DNA from: Heritagella_A intestinalis
GTDB taxonomy: Bacteria; Bacillota; Clostridia; Oscillospirales; Acutalibacteraceae
Assembly: GCA_904418995.1 (NCBI GenBank)
Contig: CAJFQF010000003.1
Location: forward strand, 286,172 to 350,171
Reading direction: 5' to 3'
DNA: 64,000 nucleotides
A program made the translations under genes and the position numbers. This document shows positions 33,378 through 41,314 of the stretch, piece after piece. Below the pieces are notes generated by a model, which saw only the letters and a program-made list of their open reading frames with translations, had not been told where the DNA came from and did no database searches. Each line of letters starts with the position of its first letter. Position 1 is the stretch's first letter.

Positions 33378-34501
33378 GCGTCCGCCTCCTTTCTCCAGAA
33401 TTGAAAGATTTCCAGGCTGTCCGGCAGGTTTTCCGGCAGGCCGGGGCCGGTACACACCAGCTTTACCCGGATGCCCTCTGCTTGGCGCAGCAAAGCGTAT
33501 TCCAAAATCCCGTCACAGAGATAGGGGGTCACCAGCACCAGGTCGCTGGGATGGATTTTCGCGCAGTCACTGCGGAGATATTCCGAAAACTCCCGGGTGT
33601 TTTCCAGGGGAAGCCGGGCCAGCAGGTGCAGCAGCTCCCATACATGCTCCCGCCCCCAGGCAAAGCCTGTAGCTAACGGTTCCCGGCCATCGGTGAGGCT
33701 GGCGTTGGCCATCAGAGCGGAGGGAATGCCGGAACCTAAGGTGTCGTCCAAAAACCCGGCGCAGGCCCGAATGGCCTCTTCTATCCGCTCCGGGTGCATG
33801 GGCCGGGTGTGCTCAAATTCCCGGGACTGGACATTGAGGATGACCGCCAGGGTTTGGTCGGCGCTGTATTCGTTCCGGTGAACCATGAGTTTTCCCGTCC
33901 GGGCCGTGGCCATCCAGTGAATGCGGTTGGCAGACTGCCGGGGGTCGTATTCCCGTACCCCGGCAATGAGGAAGGGGTCTGGCAGCAGATGGCGGCGCAC
34001 CGTCACCGGGCCGGAATCACTGCGCACCTTCTGAAATCCCAGCTCCATGTCCACCGGCCGGGGCAGAACCGTCAGCTTAGCGTGGGGCTCCACAGAAATA
34101 GAGGGGGCCACACTGCCCAGAAGGTCTGTGGCAATGAGGACTACCGTGTCCAGGTGGTATTCCCCCCGCTTCAGGCACTTGACCTTCCAGCGGCGCACCA
34201 CCCGATGGCGGCTCTTCATCATAAAGAAGCTGGGGACAAACCGGCTGTCCTCGGTGACCAGGGATTGGGAGCCGGCGAAATCCAGCCATCGGGAGGTGGA
34301 GATTTCCGCCTTGAGCCATGGCAGGGGCAGGAATTTCCCGTTGGAGACCTCTTCCACCAGCTCGATTTCGTCCCCTTCCATGGCCTCGTCTTTGCTGAAA
34401 AAGCAGCGGTATTCCAGCTTGTCAAAGGCGTTTTTTCGATAAAATTGCCCTTCCGCCCACACCACTGCGCAAATGATGAGCAAAATCATCACAAATTCCA
34501 T
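33374..34501 (-). CDS. DUF58-domain protein
   Basis: A 375-residue protein with an N-terminal membrane segment, a beta-rich region and the DUF58 signature REYDPRQSANRIHWMATARTGKLMVHRNEY (given here in part: EYDPRQSANRIHW at about 205-217), followed by a von Willebrand A-like fold. DUF58 proteins almost always accompany a MoxR ATPase and are thought to be chaperoned by it. It starts 13 bases after moxR and its stop overlaps the next start by 4 bases. Confidence 0.88.
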   Translation of the reverse strand: MEFVMILLIICAVVWAEGQFYRKNAFDKLEYRCFFSKDEAMEGDEIELVEEVSNGKFLPLPWLKAEISTSRWLDFAGSQSLVTEDSRFVPSFFMMKSRHRVVRRWKVKCLKRGEYHLDTVVLIATDLLGSVAPSISVEPHAKLTVLPRPVDMELGFQKVRSDSGPVTVRRHLLPDPFLIAGVREYDPRQSANRIHWMATARTGKLMVHRNEYSADQTLAVILNVQSREFEHTRPMHPERIEEAIRACAGFLDDTLGSGIPSALMANASLTDGREPLATGFAWGREHVWELLHLLARLPLENTREFSEYLRSDCAKIHPSDLVLVTPYLCDGILEYALLRQAEGIRVKLVCTGPGLPENLPDSLEIFQFWRKEADA

Positions 34502-34513
34502 GGCAGCGCCCCC

Positions 34514-35482
34514 TTATCCGGAAATTTCCGCCTCGGTGGGCACCGGCACCTGCTGCAAAAGCTCTGTGAGAACCTCCCGGGCAAACTGGGGGCCTTGGGA
34601 GAGATGGGAGCCCCGGCACAGGAGCCGGTGGGAGAGGACGTCGCAGCACACGGCCTTCACGTCATCGGGAATCACATAGTCCCGCCCGGAAATTCCGGCC
34701 CAGGCCTGGGAGGCCCGGAGCAGGGCAAGGGAGCCTCGGGGGCTGACCCCCAGCCGGATTTTTTCATGGCTGCGGGTGGCCTCCACAATGGCGAGAATAT
34801 AGTCCTGCACCGCTTCCCCGGCCCGGATTTCCCGCACTTGCCGCCGGCCCCCCAACAGCTCTTCCCGGCTCATCACCGGCTCCAGGCTGTCCAGGGGGTT
34901 CTCCCGGACAAAGGCGTTCAGCATTTGGCGCTCGCTTTCCTTTTGGGGATAGCCCATGGCCAGGCGCATGAAGAACCGGTCCAGCTGGGCCTCCGGCAGA
35001 GGGAAGGTGCCCTGGATTTCCACCGGGTTCTGGGTAGCCACGACAAAGAAGGGCTGTTCCAACCTGCGGGTTTCCCCGTCCACCGTCACTTGCCCCTCTT
35101 CCATGCATTCCAACAAGCTGGACTGGGTCCGGGGAGTGGCCCGGTTGATTTCGTCCGCCAGCAGGATGTTGGTAAACATCGGCCCCGGACGGAAGGTGAA
35201 TTCCTGGGTTTTCTGGTTGTAGATATTGCCGCCGGTCAAATCCCCGGGAAGCAGGTCTGGGGTGAACTGCACCCGGGTAAAGGCCATGCCGTCAATAGAG
35301 CGGGAAAGGGCTTTAGCCAGGGTGGTCTTGCCGGTGCCGGGCACGTCTTCCAAAAGGATATGGCCGCCGCAGAACAGGCAGACGGCGGTTTTCCGGATGA
35401 CGTCGTCCTTGCCCTTAATCACCTGCCCTACGGAGGCGATCAGGCGGTCGGCGGCGGATTGCAGGGAAAAGGGAGTGTTCAT
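34514..35482 (-). CDS. MoxR-family AAA ATPase
   Basis: A 322-residue AAA+ protein with Walker A EDVPGTGKTTLAKA, Walker B LLADEINRATPRTQ and sensor-1 VVATQNPVEIQGTFPLPEAQLDRFFMRL. MoxR ATPases act as chaperones for metal insertion or assembly of VWA-domain proteins, here most likely the DUF58 partner. The ATG at 35482 is set by AAAGGAG; 21 upstream codons in frame cover the leader. First gene of the three-gene unit. Confidence 0.92.
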   Translation of the reverse strand: MNTPFSLQSAADRLIASVGQVIKGKDDVIRKTAVCLFCGGHILLEDVPGTGKTTLAKALSRSIDGMAFTRVQFTPDLLPGDLTGGNIYNQKTQEFTFRPGPMFTNILLADEINRATPRTQSSLLECMEEGQVTVDGETRRLEQPFFVVATQNPVEIQGTFPLPEAQLDRFFMRLAMGYPQKESERQMLNAFVRENPLDSLEPVMSREELLGGRRQVREIRAGEAVQDYILAIVEATRSHEKIRLGVSPRGSLALLRASQAWAGISGRDYVIPDDVKAVCCDVLSHRLLCRGSHLSQGPQFAREVLTELLQQVPVPTEAEISG

Positions 35483-35600
35483 GATGATGGCTCCTTTCAA
35501 AAGCATCATCCTGGGGAGTAGGAAGCTCCCAGGCGGGAAGTTCAACCTTCCTATGAATTTTCTTTTTTAAGCTGGATTTTTCGACAAAATATATAATTCA

Positions 35601-35629
35601 GTTATAGCATAAATTCTCGGAAGCCGCAA
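35601..35629 (-). promoter_or_regulatory. Promoter of the moxR unit
   Basis: Minus-strand TTGCGG (35629-35624), 17-base spacer, TATAAC (35606-35601), leaving a leader of about 110 bases before moxR. Confidence 0.5.
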
Positions 35630-35671
35630 CCTTTTTTCGGGATTCCCCACGGATTTGGGCGCATTTGCGGA

Positions 35672-35700
35672 TAGACAAACAGCCCCGGGATGTTTATAAT
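35672..35700 (+). promoter_or_regulatory. Promoter of pyrBI
   Basis: TAGACA (35672-35677), 17-base spacer, TATAAT (35695-35700). Confidence 0.65.
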
Positions 35701-35714
35701 GGAGAGAGATATTT

Positions 35715-35732
35715 CGGACCGGAAGCGGTCCG
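35715..35732 (+). promoter_or_regulatory. Perfect hairpin in the pyrB leader
   Basis: CGGACCG (35715-35721), GAAG loop, CGGTCCG (35726-35732), directly after the expected transcription start. It lacks a T-run, so it is more likely an mRNA-stabilising or protein-binding 5' stem than a terminator. Confidence 0.5.
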
Positions 35733-35757
35733 GCAGAATACAGAGAGGGGAACCTGC

Positions 35758-36708
35758 ATGAGACATTTGATTGACCCGCTTGATTTTTCCAAAGAGGAGG
35801 TGGGAGAGCTGCTGGATGTGGCCGACGACATCGCCGCCGACCGGTTCCGTTATGGGGAAGTTTGCCGGGGGAAAAAGCTGGCTACGCTGTTCTATGAGCC
35901 CAGCACCCGCACCCGCCTGAGCTTTGAGGCCGCGATGCTGAACCTGGGAGGCAGCGTGCTGGGGTTTGCCAGCCCGGACAGCAGCTCTGTGGCAAAAGGC
36001 GAGAGCGTGGCGGACACCATCCGCGTGATTTCCTGCTATGCGGATATCTGCGCCATGCGCCATCCCAAAGAGGGCGCGCCTCTGGTGGCGGCCCGCTATT
36101 CGGGAATCCCCGTTATCAACGCCGGCGACGGCGGCCACCAGCACCCCACCCAGACCCTGACCGACCTGATGACCATCCGCCGCCGGGCCGGCCGTCTCCA
36201 TCACTTGACCATCGGCCTGTGCGGCGACCTGAAGTTTGGGCGCACGGTACACTCCCTGATTAAGTCCCTGGCCCGGTATGAGGGGATGCGCTTTGTGCTC
36301 ATTTCCCCGGAAGAGCTGCGGCTGCCGGATTATATCCGGGACGAGGTGATTAAGGCCAACGGCATTCCCTTTAAGGAAGTGGAGACCATGGAAGAGGTTA
36401 TGCCGGAGCTGGACATCCTCTATATGACCCGGGTGCAGCGGGAGCGGTTCTTCAATGAAGAGGACTATATCCGTTTGAAGGACACCTATGTTCTGGACAA
36501 GTACAAGCTGCGCACCGCTAAACCGGAGATGTCGGTGCTCCACCCCCTGCCCCGCGTCAACGAGATTGCAGGCGAGGTGGACGATGACCCCCGGGCGGCC
36601 TATTTTGAGCAGGCTCAAAACGGGGTGTATGTGCGCATGGCACTGATTATGAAGCTGCTGGGGCTGACGCTGCCGGCAGAGAACGCAAAGGAGGGGGCAG
36701 TATGCTGA
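35758..36708 (+). CDS. pyrB: Aspartate carbamoyltransferase, catalytic subunit
   Basis: The 316-residue protein has the carbamoyl-phosphate loop YEPSTRTRLSFE, the 80s-loop DSSSVAKGES, the substrate segments RHPKEGAP and DGGHQHPTQTL, and the HPLPRVNEI aspartate-binding motif. It makes N-carbamoyl-L-aspartate, the first committed step of UMP synthesis. The start at 35758 follows GAGAGGGGA; 31 in-frame upstream codons lie in the leader. It overlaps pyrI by 7 bases. Confidence 0.97.
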   Translation: MRHLIDPLDFSKEEVGELLDVADDIAADRFRYGEVCRGKKLATLFYEPSTRTRLSFEAAMLNLGGSVLGFASPDSSSVAKGESVADTIRVISCYADICAMRHPKEGAPLVAARYSGIPVINAGDGGHQHPTQTLTDLMTIRRRAGRLHHLTIGLCGDLKFGRTVHSLIKSLARYEGMRFVLISPEELRLPDYIRDEVIKANGIPFKEVETMEEVMPELDILYMTRVQRERFFNEEDYIRLKDTYVLDKYKLRTAKPEMSVLHPLPRVNEIAGEVDDDPRAAYFEQAQNGVYVRMALIMKLLGLTLPAENAKEGAVC

Positions 36709-37136
36709 ATATCGATAGCTTGGAAACCGGCATTGTCATCGACCACATCCAGGCCGGAGCCAGTATGCGGGTGTATAACCTGCTGGGCCTGGACCATCTG
36801 GACTGCTGCGTGGCGGTGATTAAAAACGCCCGGAGCAGTAAGTTTGGCCGGAAGGACATCATTAAGATTGAAGGGATTACCGACATCGATTTGGATGTTT
36901 TGGGCTTTATTGACCACAATATTACCGTAGACGTGATTCGGGAAGGGAAGATTGTGGAGAAGAAAAAGCTGGTGCCCCCCCAGCAGATTAAGAATGTGAT
37001 CCGCTGCAAAAACCCCCGGTGCATTACCAGCGTGGAGCAGGGGCTGGATCAGATTTTCCAGCTCTATGAAACCAACGGAGGCCACCGCTACCGCTGCATT
37101 TACTGCGAGCAGGAGTACCAGTCCCGCCAAGGATGA
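36702..37136 (+). CDS. pyrI: Aspartate carbamoyltransferase, regulatory subunit
   Basis: A 144-residue regulatory chain with the N-terminal nucleotide-binding domain (LDHLDCCVAVIKNARSSK) and a C-terminal zinc domain whose four cysteines are seen in CKNPRC and CIYCEQ. It binds ATP/CTP and sets allosteric control of PyrB. Preceded by AAAGGAGGGGG inside the end of pyrB. The presence of a separate PyrI marks the class B, CTP-regulated enzyme. Confidence 0.96.
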   Translation: MLNIDSLETGIVIDHIQAGASMRVYNLLGLDHLDCCVAVIKNARSSKFGRKDIIKIEGITDIDLDVLGFIDHNITVDVIREGKIVEKKKLVPPQQIKNVIRCKNPRCITSVEQGLDQIFQLYETNGGHRYRCIYCEQEYQSRQG

Positions 37137-37180
37137 ATGAAAACCCAGGGCACTTTTATCAGGAAAGGAAGTTTATTACC

Positions 37181-37567
37181 ATGAAACAAGCAGTTGCAAC
37201 CACCCATGCCCCCGCCGCCATCGGCCCCTATTCCCAGGCCATCGTTTCCGGAGACCTGATTTTCACCTCCGGCCAGATCCCCCTGGACCCCGCTTCCGGG
37301 GAACTGGTGCAGGGGGACATCCAGGCCCAGACCCGTCAGGTGTTCTCCAATCTCCGTGAAGTGCTGCAAGAGGCCGGCGCTTCTCTGGACGATGCGGTGA
37401 AGGTCAATGTCTACATGACGGATTTGAAGGATTTTGCCGCCCTCAACGAGGTGTATGCCACCTTCTTTACCCAGCCTTATCCCGCCCGCTCCTGCGTGGA
37501 GGTTTCCAGCCTGCCCAAGGGCGCCCAGGTGGAAATTGAGATTATCGCCCGGAAAGCACAGGCATGA
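37181..37567 (+). CDS. ridA: RidA-family enamine/imine deaminase
   Basis: A 128-residue RidA/YjgF protein with the family blocks APAAIGPYSQA, SGQIPLDPASGEL, and the catalytic arginine in PARSCVEVSSLPKGAQVEIE. It hydrolyses 2-aminoacrylate and related enamines, which are released by serine/threonine dehydratases. The serine dehydratase subunits lie immediately downstream, a fitting context. The ATG at 37181 follows AGGAAAGGAAG; an upstream in-frame ATG overlaps pyrI and is not used. Confidence 0.95.
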   Translation: MKQAVATTHAPAAIGPYSQAIVSGDLIFTSGQIPLDPASGELVQGDIQAQTRQVFSNLREVLQEAGASLDDAVKVNVYMTDLKDFAALNEVYATFFTQPYPARSCVEVSSLPKGAQVEIEIIARKAQA

Positions 37568-37612
37568 GTTCCCCAGGGCTTTGCATATTCTGGAAAAGGG
37601 AGAAAGCGCTCC

Positions 37613-38278
37613 ATGAATGTATTTGACGTCATTGGCCCGGTGATGATCGGCCCTTCCAGCTCTCATACGGCGGGGGCGGTGCGTATCGGCAATATGGCAG
37701 GGATGCTCCTGCCGGGAAAGCCCGTGCGGGCAGAAGTGGGTCTTCACGGCTCCTTTGCCAAAACCGGCCGGGGCCACGGCACGCCCCAGGCCCTGGCAGC
37801 AGGGATTCTGGGAATGCCTCCCTGGGATTCCCGCATCCGGGACAGTTTGGCGCTGGCCAAAGAAGCCGGCTTGCAGATTGCTTTTGAAGAAGTGGATATT
37901 GACGGCGCCCACCCCAATACGGCCCTCATCCGCCTGTGGAATGAGGCGGGGGAATCCGTGTCCGTCCAGGGGGCCTCTGTAGGGGGCGGGGAAATCCTCA
38001 TCACCCGTATTGACGGCATGGAGGTGGACATTACCGGCAAGCAGCCCACCCTGTTAATCCTCCACCACGATGAACCCGGCGTCATTGCCGGGGTGACCAA
38101 TTACCTGGCCATGAACGGGGTGAATATCGGCGGTTTTAAGCTGAGCCGGAAAAAGAAAGGGGACGCCACCGCCCTGATGACCTTGGAGCTGGACGAAGTG
38201 CCGGCGCCCCAGGTGACCCAGGGAATTCGGTGCTTCCCCCAGGTGAGCCGATGCGTGCTCATTGAGCCGGGATTGTAA
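37613..38278 (+). CDS. sdaAB: L-serine dehydratase, iron-sulfur type, beta subunit
   Basis: A 221-residue subunit starting NVFDVIGPVMIGPSSSHTAGAVRIG, the signature of the SDH beta domain, with a C-terminal ACT domain (PTLLILHHDEPGVIAGVTNYLAMNGVNI). With the alpha subunit it forms a [4Fe-4S] enzyme turning serine into pyruvate and ammonia. Split subunits are usual in Firmicutes. Located 45 bases after ridA with AAGGGAG. Confidence 0.96.
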   Translation: MNVFDVIGPVMIGPSSSHTAGAVRIGNMAGMLLPGKPVRAEVGLHGSFAKTGRGHGTPQALAAGILGMPPWDSRIRDSLALAKEAGLQIAFEEVDIDGAHPNTALIRLWNEAGESVSVQGASVGGGEILITRIDGMEVDITGKQPTLLILHHDEPGVIAGVTNYLAMNGVNIGGFKLSRKKKGDATALMTLELDEVPAPQVTQGIRCFPQVSRCVLIEPGL

Positions 38279-38302
38279 TTGTTGTAGGAAAGGGGAAATT
38301 CC

Positions 38303-39193
38303 ATGCCCAGTATAGCCGGATATGTGAAAAAGGCCGAGAAACAGGGAAAGCGCTTTGCCCAGGTGGTTTTAGAGAGCCAGGCCGCCGACCTGGAAAGTAC
38401 GCCGGAGGCCCTTCTTGCCAAAATGCGCCAGGCGTTGACCGTCATGGAGGAATCCGCCAAAGAGGGGGAGGACCCTTCCCTGCGGTCCGCCAGCGGCCTC
38501 ACCGGCGGGGCTGCCGCCAAGGTCATGGCCCGGGCCCGGGCAGGGGAGAGCCTCTGCGGGGAATTTTTCGGGAAGGCTGTGGCCCGGGCGCTGGCAGTGT
38601 CCGAATGCAACGCCTGTATGGGCCGCATTGTGGCAGCCCCCACTGCCGGTTCCTGCGGTATCCTACCCGCCGCCCTGCTCACGGTAATGGAGGAAAAGGG
38701 CCTTCCGGAAGAGGGCGCCGTCATGGGCTTGTTCACTGCGGCGGGCGTGGGCATGGTGATTGCCTCGAACGCCACGGTTTCCGGGGCCCAGGGAGGCTGC
38801 CAGGCCGAGGTGGGCAGTGCTTCCGCCATGGCTGCCGCCGCTGTGGTGGAGATGATGGGCGGCACGCCCCAGATGTGCGCCGATGCCTGCGCCATCGCCC
38901 TGAAAAATGTCCTGGGGCTGGTGTGCGACCCGGTGGCCGGCCTGGTGGAGGTGCCCTGCGTTAAGCGCAACGCCATGGGGGTAGTCAACGCCCTGGCGGC
39001 GGCAGAGATCGCCCTGGCCGGCGTTTCCAGCGCCATCCCCGCCGATGAAGTGATCGTAGCCATGAAAAAGGTGGGAAATGTGATGCCGGGCATCCTGCGG
39101 GAAACCGCAGAGGGAGGTCTGGCGGATACGCCTACCGGCCGCCGGATTGCCGAGGCATTTCTCCGGGGCGGTTCCCAGGCAGCTTCTGAATAA
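38303..39193 (+). CDS. sdaAA: L-serine dehydratase, iron-sulfur type, alpha subunit
   Basis: A 296-residue catalytic subunit. The cysteines that hold the [4Fe-4S] cluster are visible in CNACMGRIVAAPTAGSCGILP and CDPVAGLVEVPC. Cytoplasmic, oxygen sensitive in relatives. It is 24 bases downstream of sdaAB with AGGAAAGGGG upstream of the ATG. Normal length. Confidence 0.96.
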   Translation: MPSIAGYVKKAEKQGKRFAQVVLESQAADLESTPEALLAKMRQALTVMEESAKEGEDPSLRSASGLTGGAAAKVMARARAGESLCGEFFGKAVARALAVSECNACMGRIVAAPTAGSCGILPAALLTVMEEKGLPEEGAVMGLFTAAGVGMVIASNATVSGAQGGCQAEVGSASAMAAAAVVEMMGGTPQMCADACAIALKNVLGLVCDPVAGLVEVPCVKRNAMGVVNALAAAEIALAGVSSAIPADEVIVAMKKVGNVMPGILRETAEGGLADTPTGRRIAEAFLRGGSQAASE

Positions 39194-39359
39194 TGCCGGA
39201 AACCCGATGAAATTTTCCGGATTTTCTAAAAAATCCCTTTACAATTTTGCAAAAATCAGGTAGTCTGATAATAGCATGGATTTTGTATGATCGAGCCGGA
39301 CAAGGGCTTTCGGGCCGGGCCGGCCTGACATAAGTATTCTATTACGAGGAGAATGTGTC

Positions 39360-40127
39360 ATGAGAATTTTGTATGCATCTGATTACAATGACCTGAGCCG
39401 TAAGGCGGCCAATATCATCGCCGCTCAGGTGATTTTGAAGCCCGACTGCGTGCTGGGCCTGGCCACCGGTTCCAGCCCCCTGGGCACCTATAAGTGCCTC
39501 ATCGAGGGCTATGAGAAGGGCGATCTGGATTTCTCCCGCTGCAAGGCGGCTAACCTGGACGAGTACCGCGGCCTGCCCAAGGACAACGACCAGAGCTATG
39601 CCTACTTCATGTATGAAAACCTCTTTAAGCACATCAATATCGACATGGCCAACACCAACATCCCCGACGGCATGAACGCAGACGCCGAGGCGGAGTGCAA
39701 GCGCTATGACGAGGCAGTCCGGGCCCTGGGCGGCGTGGATATCCAGCTGCTGGGCATCGGCCACAATGGACATATCGGCTTTAACGAGCCCGCCGACGAA
39801 TTCCCCAAGGGCACCCACTGTGTGGACCTGACCCAGAGCACCATTGATGCCAACACCCGCTTCTTTGCCCGCAAGGAGGATGTGCCCACCCAGGCTTACA
39901 CCATGGGCATCCAGACCATTATGAGCGCTAAGAAGATTCTCCTCATCGCTTCCGGCGAGGGGAAGGCGGATATTGTCTGCCGCATGGCTGCCGGCCCGGT
40001 TACCCCCAATGTTCCGGCTTCTGTGCTCCAGCTTCACAATGACGTGACCATCGTGGCCGACAAGGAGGCTCTCAGCGTCCTCATGGAGAAGGCCCCGGAG
40101 ATGATCGAAGGCCTGCCCAAGGCATAA
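39360..40127 (+). CDS. nagB: Glucosamine-6-phosphate deaminase
   Basis: A 255-residue enzyme with ATGSSPLGTYKCLI (phosphate loop), NLDEYRGLPKDNDQSYAYFM (catalytic Asp region) and the GIGHNGHIGFNEP motif containing the catalytic His. It converts GlcN-6-P to fructose-6-P and ammonia, feeding amino sugars into glycolysis. A weak promoter TTTACA-N17-TAGTCT (39238-39266) lies upstream, and the site ACGAGGAG precedes the ATG. A clear terminator follows. Confidence 0.96.
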   Translation: MRILYASDYNDLSRKAANIIAAQVILKPDCVLGLATGSSPLGTYKCLIEGYEKGDLDFSRCKAANLDEYRGLPKDNDQSYAYFMYENLFKHINIDMANTNIPDGMNADAEAECKRYDEAVRALGGVDIQLLGIGHNGHIGFNEPADEFPKGTHCVDLTQSTIDANTRFFARKEDVPTQAYTMGIQTIMSAKKILLIASGEGKADIVCRMAAGPVTPNVPASVLQLHNDVTIVADKEALSVLMEKAPEMIEGLPKA

Positions 40128-40149
40128 GTCCCTCCAATATAGCTGTATG

Positions 40150-40182
40150 AAAATCCTCGTTCCTGCCGGAACGGGGATTTTT
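40150..40182 (+). terminator. Terminator after nagB
   Basis: AAAATCCTCGTTCC (from 40150) pairs with GGAACGGGGATTTT ending about 40181, followed by further Ts. Confidence 0.85.
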
Positions 40183-40202
40183 GCGTCTGGCTGCTGGGAA
40201 TT

Positions 40203-40231
40203 TTGCCAGGCTGCCGGAAATATGGTATACT
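40203..40231 (+). promoter_or_regulatory. Promoter of the HD hydrolase gene
   Basis: TTGCCA (40203-40208), 17-base spacer, TATACT (40226-40231), 20 bases before the start codon. Confidence 0.6.
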
Positions 40232-40250
40232 GTCCGGGAAGGGAGCGAGG

Positions 40251-40835
40251 ATGATGACAGAAATCCAACAGGAATTCAGCGAAGTTTTTCAGGAACAGAT
40301 TCACCGGCCCGGCAGCGAGAACCTGCTGAAGTGGCTGGGGGAAAAGGATTTTTTCACTGCGCCGGCCAGCACCAAATATCACTGCGCCTGTGAAGGGGGC
40401 CTGGCCATGCACAGCCTCAACGTGTACCGGGTCCTGCGGGAGCGGTATTTCGAGGAAGGGGACAGCGAGGAGAGCTTTGCTATCTGCGGCCTGCTCCACG
40501 ATGTGTGCAAGGCCCAGTTTTACAAGGTTTCCACCCGGAACGTGAAGAACGAGGAAACCGGCCAGTGGGAGAAAAAGCCCTTTTATATGGTGGAGGACGC
40601 CTTCCCCTACGGCCACGGGGAAAAGTCCGTGTATCTCATCGAGCGGTTTATGCGGCTGAAGCCCGCAGAGGCTGTGGCTATCCGGTGGCACATGGGCGGC
40701 TTTGACGATGCGGCCCGGGGCGGCAGCTTTGGGGTGAGCCTGGCGTTTGAAAAGTACCCGCTGGCGGTAAAGCTCCACCTGGCGGACTTAGAGGCCACCT
40801 ATCTCCGGGAAAAGGGCACTTCGGAGGCCCGGTGA
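40251..40835 (+). CDS. HD-domain phosphohydrolase
   Basis: A 194-residue protein with an HD-type metal site: His in CEGGLAMHSLNVYRV and the HD pair in CGLLHDVCKAQFY, then a further His in AIRWHMGGFD and Asp in LHLADLEATYL. HD proteins hydrolyse phosphomonoesters or cyclic nucleotides; this group is found in phage and host genomes and its substrate is unknown. The start is the first of two adjacent ATGs after GGGAGCGAGG. Confidence 0.82.
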   Translation: MMTEIQQEFSEVFQEQIHRPGSENLLKWLGEKDFFTAPASTKYHCACEGGLAMHSLNVYRVLRERYFEEGDSEESFAICGLLHDVCKAQFYKVSTRNVKNEETGQWEKKPFYMVEDAFPYGHGEKSVYLIERFMRLKPAEAVAIRWHMGGFDDAARGGSFGVSLAFEKYPLAVKLHLADLEATYLREKGTSEAR

Positions 40836-40940
40836 GCCTTTCAGCCGGGCATCTTACAGAATTGTAAGAACGCCGTAAAAAACTCTTGATAAACCGGGGA
40901 GAAAACGCTGGTATAATAGTCTCGAAAGGAGGCAGATGCC

Positions 40941-41087
40941 ATGTATCGGGGCTATGAAAAATCCAGACGCAGACGGCGGGAAAAGCTCATTCGCCGGTGT
41001 ACGGTTGCCCTTGCCATTTCCGGCGTGCTCTTTGCGGCGGTGGCACTGTGCGCCTGTATCTACCTGCAAAATCCCACTGTTCTCTAA
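40941..41087 (+). CDS. Small basic single-pass membrane peptide, 48 residues
   Basis: The ATG follows AAAGGAGG at ideal spacing. The peptide starts MYRGYEKSRRRRREKLIRR, has one hydrophobic helix (VALAISGVLFAAVALCACIYL, given here for residues 22-41 in part) and ends NPTVL. The positive-inside pattern predicts a cytoplasmic Arg-rich head. I recognise no family. A TATAAT box lies at about 40914-40919, and a terminator follows at 41119, so it is probably its own transcription unit. Confidence 0.6.
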   Translation: MYRGYEKSRRRRREKLIRRCTVALAISGVLFAAVALCACIYLQNPTVL

Positions 41088-41118
41088 GCGTTCTCCTACT
41101 ATCATTTACATATGCACA

Positions 41119-41166
41119 GGAAAGAGGCGGCTCTCGGAAACCCGGGATGCGGCCTCTTTCCTTTTT
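41119..41166 (+). terminator. Terminator after the 48-residue peptide
   Basis: GGAAAGAGGC (41119-41128) pairs with GCCTCTTTCC (41152-41161), followed by TTTTT. Confidence 0.8.
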
Positions 41167-41186
41167 GCCTGGGAAAAATCCCAGGC

Positions 41187-41214
41187 TTGTCTTTTTACCG
41201 GTATCCGGTATAAT
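41187..41214 (+). promoter_or_regulatory. Promoter upstream of the MATE gene
   Basis: TTGTCT (41187-41192), 16-base spacer, TATAAT (41209-41214). A second hairpin CCTGGG-AAAAAT-CCCAGG overlaps the region just before it. Confidence 0.6.
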
Positions 41215-41264
41215 TAGAAAAGAAAGCAGGATTGGGCAGATAGGCTGATTCTTAGGAAATGTTT

Positions 41265-41300
41265 CCGGCGGCATTTTGAGAGATGTGCCCGCCGGTTTTT
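41265..41300 (+). terminator. Terminator-like hairpin in the MATE leader
   Basis: CCGGCGGCA (41265-41273) pairs, with one bulged base, with TGCCCGCCGG (41286-41295), followed by TTTTT. It lies after the promoter and 14 bases before the start codon, the position of an attenuator. Confidence 0.65.
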
Positions 41301-41314
41301 GATGGAGGGATTTT

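Noticed and set aside
33794..35521. A 575-codon open frame antisense to the DUF58 and MoxR genes
   Set aside because: The minus-strand genes have clear Walker motifs and tight operon overlaps; the plus frame has none.
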